Origin: an uncultured Bacteroidota bacterium
Lineage (GTDB): Bacteria; Bacteroidota; Bacteroidia; Flavobacteriales; Flavobacteriaceae
DNA length: 7,316 bases
Direction: 5' to 3'
Assembly (NCBI GenBank): GCA_903888655.1
Contig: CAISUR010000025.1
Coordinates: 1-7,316, forward strand
Shown: positions 6,711 through 7,316 of the stretch, piece after piece
Position numbering within the stretch: position 1 is the first letter of the stretch
How the letters are laid out: each line of letters starts with the position of its first letter
Notes under the pieces: generated by a model
The model's input: the letters and a program-made list of their open reading frames with translations, nothing else
Told to the model about the DNA's origin: nothing
Databases searched by the model: none
Made by a program: the position numbers and the translations under genes

Positions 6711-7151
6711 CAAGACAGATTCTATCTTAAATTTTGTTGTGTTAATCTCAAACTCAAACCCCACTTCATTTCCCATCAATTTACTGCCCAAAGGTGATTG
6801 TGGAGAAACTGCTATAATAGTTTTATCATCAACTGTGATTTTTGGTAAAGCAGCACTTATAAACAATAACATTTCATTGGCTTGAACCAAACTTCCTAAA
6901 GCAATTTTAGTATGATTTGCAGAAGCATCAATTTTATCAAGAATGGCTTTTTGATCAAGGATTTCTTTGAGTTTATGATTTAGTTTTTCTTGTTCGATGT
7001 GCATCATTGATAATGCTGTTTCGTGTTTATCTCCTGCCGAACCTTTAGCGTCGTTTTGAGCATCTTCGGTTAAACCTGAAGTCATGTCACGAAAAACATC
7101 TATTTTATCTTGAATTAACTGTTGGTGGTGGTGAAGGATTCTTTCTTTCAT
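6708..7151 (-). CDS. GreA/GreB-like transcription factor family protein
   Basis: A 147-residue cytoplasmic protein resembling the transcript-cleavage factors GreA/GreB, which reach into the secondary channel of RNA polymerase and restart backtracked complexes. Residues 1-75 are mostly helical and charged, as in the Gre coiled coil. At the turn, GDKHE (40-44) lines up with GDLKE of E. coli GreA, which puts D41 and E44 at the positions of GreA's two functional acidic residues. The C-terminal half holds a Gre-type FKBP-like segment, SPQSPLGSKLMGNEVG at 116-131, followed by strand-like FEFEINTTKFKIESVL to the end. It is slightly shorter than GreA (158). From memory, relatives in flavobacteria sometimes carry the unsupported label 3-oxoacyl-ACP synthase; no ketosynthase motif is present and the length rules that out. 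The true housekeeping GreA is probably another gene, so the exact role is open. The only good start is the ATG at 7151-7149. Confidence 0.72.
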   Translation of the reverse strand: MKERILHHHQQLIQDKIDVFRDMTSGLTEDAQNDAKGSAGDKHETALSMMHIEQEKLNHKLKEILDQKAILDKIDASANHTKIALGSLVQANEMLLFISAALPKITVDDKTIIAVSPQSPLGSKLMGNEVGFEFEINTTKFKIESVL

Positions 7152-7179
7152 ATATGGATTAATAGATCGTTAGACTACT

Positions 7180-7197
7180 TAGATTTCTAAAAATCTA
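7180..7197. repeat. Small inverted repeat between the TonB receptor and the Gre-like gene
   Basis: TAGATTT (7180-7186) and AAATCTA (7191-7197) are exact inverted repeats around CTAA. No T run follows on the minus strand, so it is a poor terminator for the receptor gene. It sits in a 67-base gap with TTAGA at 7170 and 7179. A separate 11-base direct repeat, AAATCAAATTT, occurs at 7207 and 7223, the second copy inside the receptor's last codons. Confidence 0.4.
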
Positions 7198-7218
7198 TTA
7201 ATCTGAAAATCAAATTTT

Positions 7219-7316
7219 CTAGAAATCAAATTTGTAATTAGCACCCAATAACACCTGAACACCTTGAACAGGATAATTCATCCAACGTTGGTAGTTTTGA
7301 TTCGCTAAATTATTTC
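7219..7316 (-). CDS. C-terminal end of a probable TonB-dependent outer-membrane receptor
   Basis: The last 31 codons of a gene entering from beyond the window, ending in TAG at 7221-7219. The reading NYQRWMNYPVQG followed by VQVLLGANYKFDF is characteristic of the last strands of a TonB-dependent receptor barrel in Bacteroidota, which commonly end in an N-Y-P-x-Q-G turn and a final strand closing with aromatic residues and a terminal Phe. Such receptors import iron chelates, vitamin B12 or glycans using energy passed from TonB. The substrate cannot be told from this fragment, and another outer-membrane barrel is possible. The Gre-like gene begins 67 bases later in the same direction. Confidence 0.68.
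   Translation of the reverse strand, partial: NNLANQNYQRWMNYPVQGVQVLLGANYKFDF

Overview
The window looks like a piece of a Flavobacterium-type chromosome (Bacteroidota, Flavobacteriaceae). The DNA is strongly A+T-rich. Starts have no Shine-Dalgarno sequence but A/T-rich leaders. Two promoters carry the Bacteroidota -7 element TAnnTTTG. The proteins (a SecDF start, LDH-like malate dehydrogenase, short GyrB without the enterobacterial insert, outer-membrane proteins ending in F) fit that group. These points are read from the sequence; the genus is inferred.

Every gene lies on the minus strand, so transcription runs from high to low coordinates. In that order: the last 31 codons of a probable TonB-dependent receptor (7316-7219); a 147-residue GreA/GreB-like protein (7151-6708); asparagine synthase B (6439-4766) ended by a strong hairpin terminator (4700-4667); gyrB with a recognisable -7 element (4476-2536); a signal-peptide-bearing probable outer-membrane protein, likely DUF6588 family, overlapping gyrB by 8 bases (2543-1518); malate dehydrogenase mdh 30 bases further on (1487-552); a Rho-independent terminator (530-504); and the promoter, structured leader and first 109 codons of secDF (329-1).

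The layout suggests three transcription units. gyrB, the outer-membrane protein and mdh look like one operon: an overlap, then a 30-base gap, no visible internal terminator, a promoter in front and a terminator behind. asnB ends at its own terminator, but its promoter was not recognised. secDF has the best promoter in the window, a leader of roughly 120 bases, and an inverted repeat lying over the predicted start of transcription.

Most of this is ordinary housekeeping chromosome. No mobile element, CRISPR array, rRNA or tRNA was seen, and I found no convincing new system. The points most worth a second look are the structured secDF leader, the coupling of an uncharacterised envelope protein to gyrB, and the Gre-like protein, which keeps an acidic pair at the position used by GreA.
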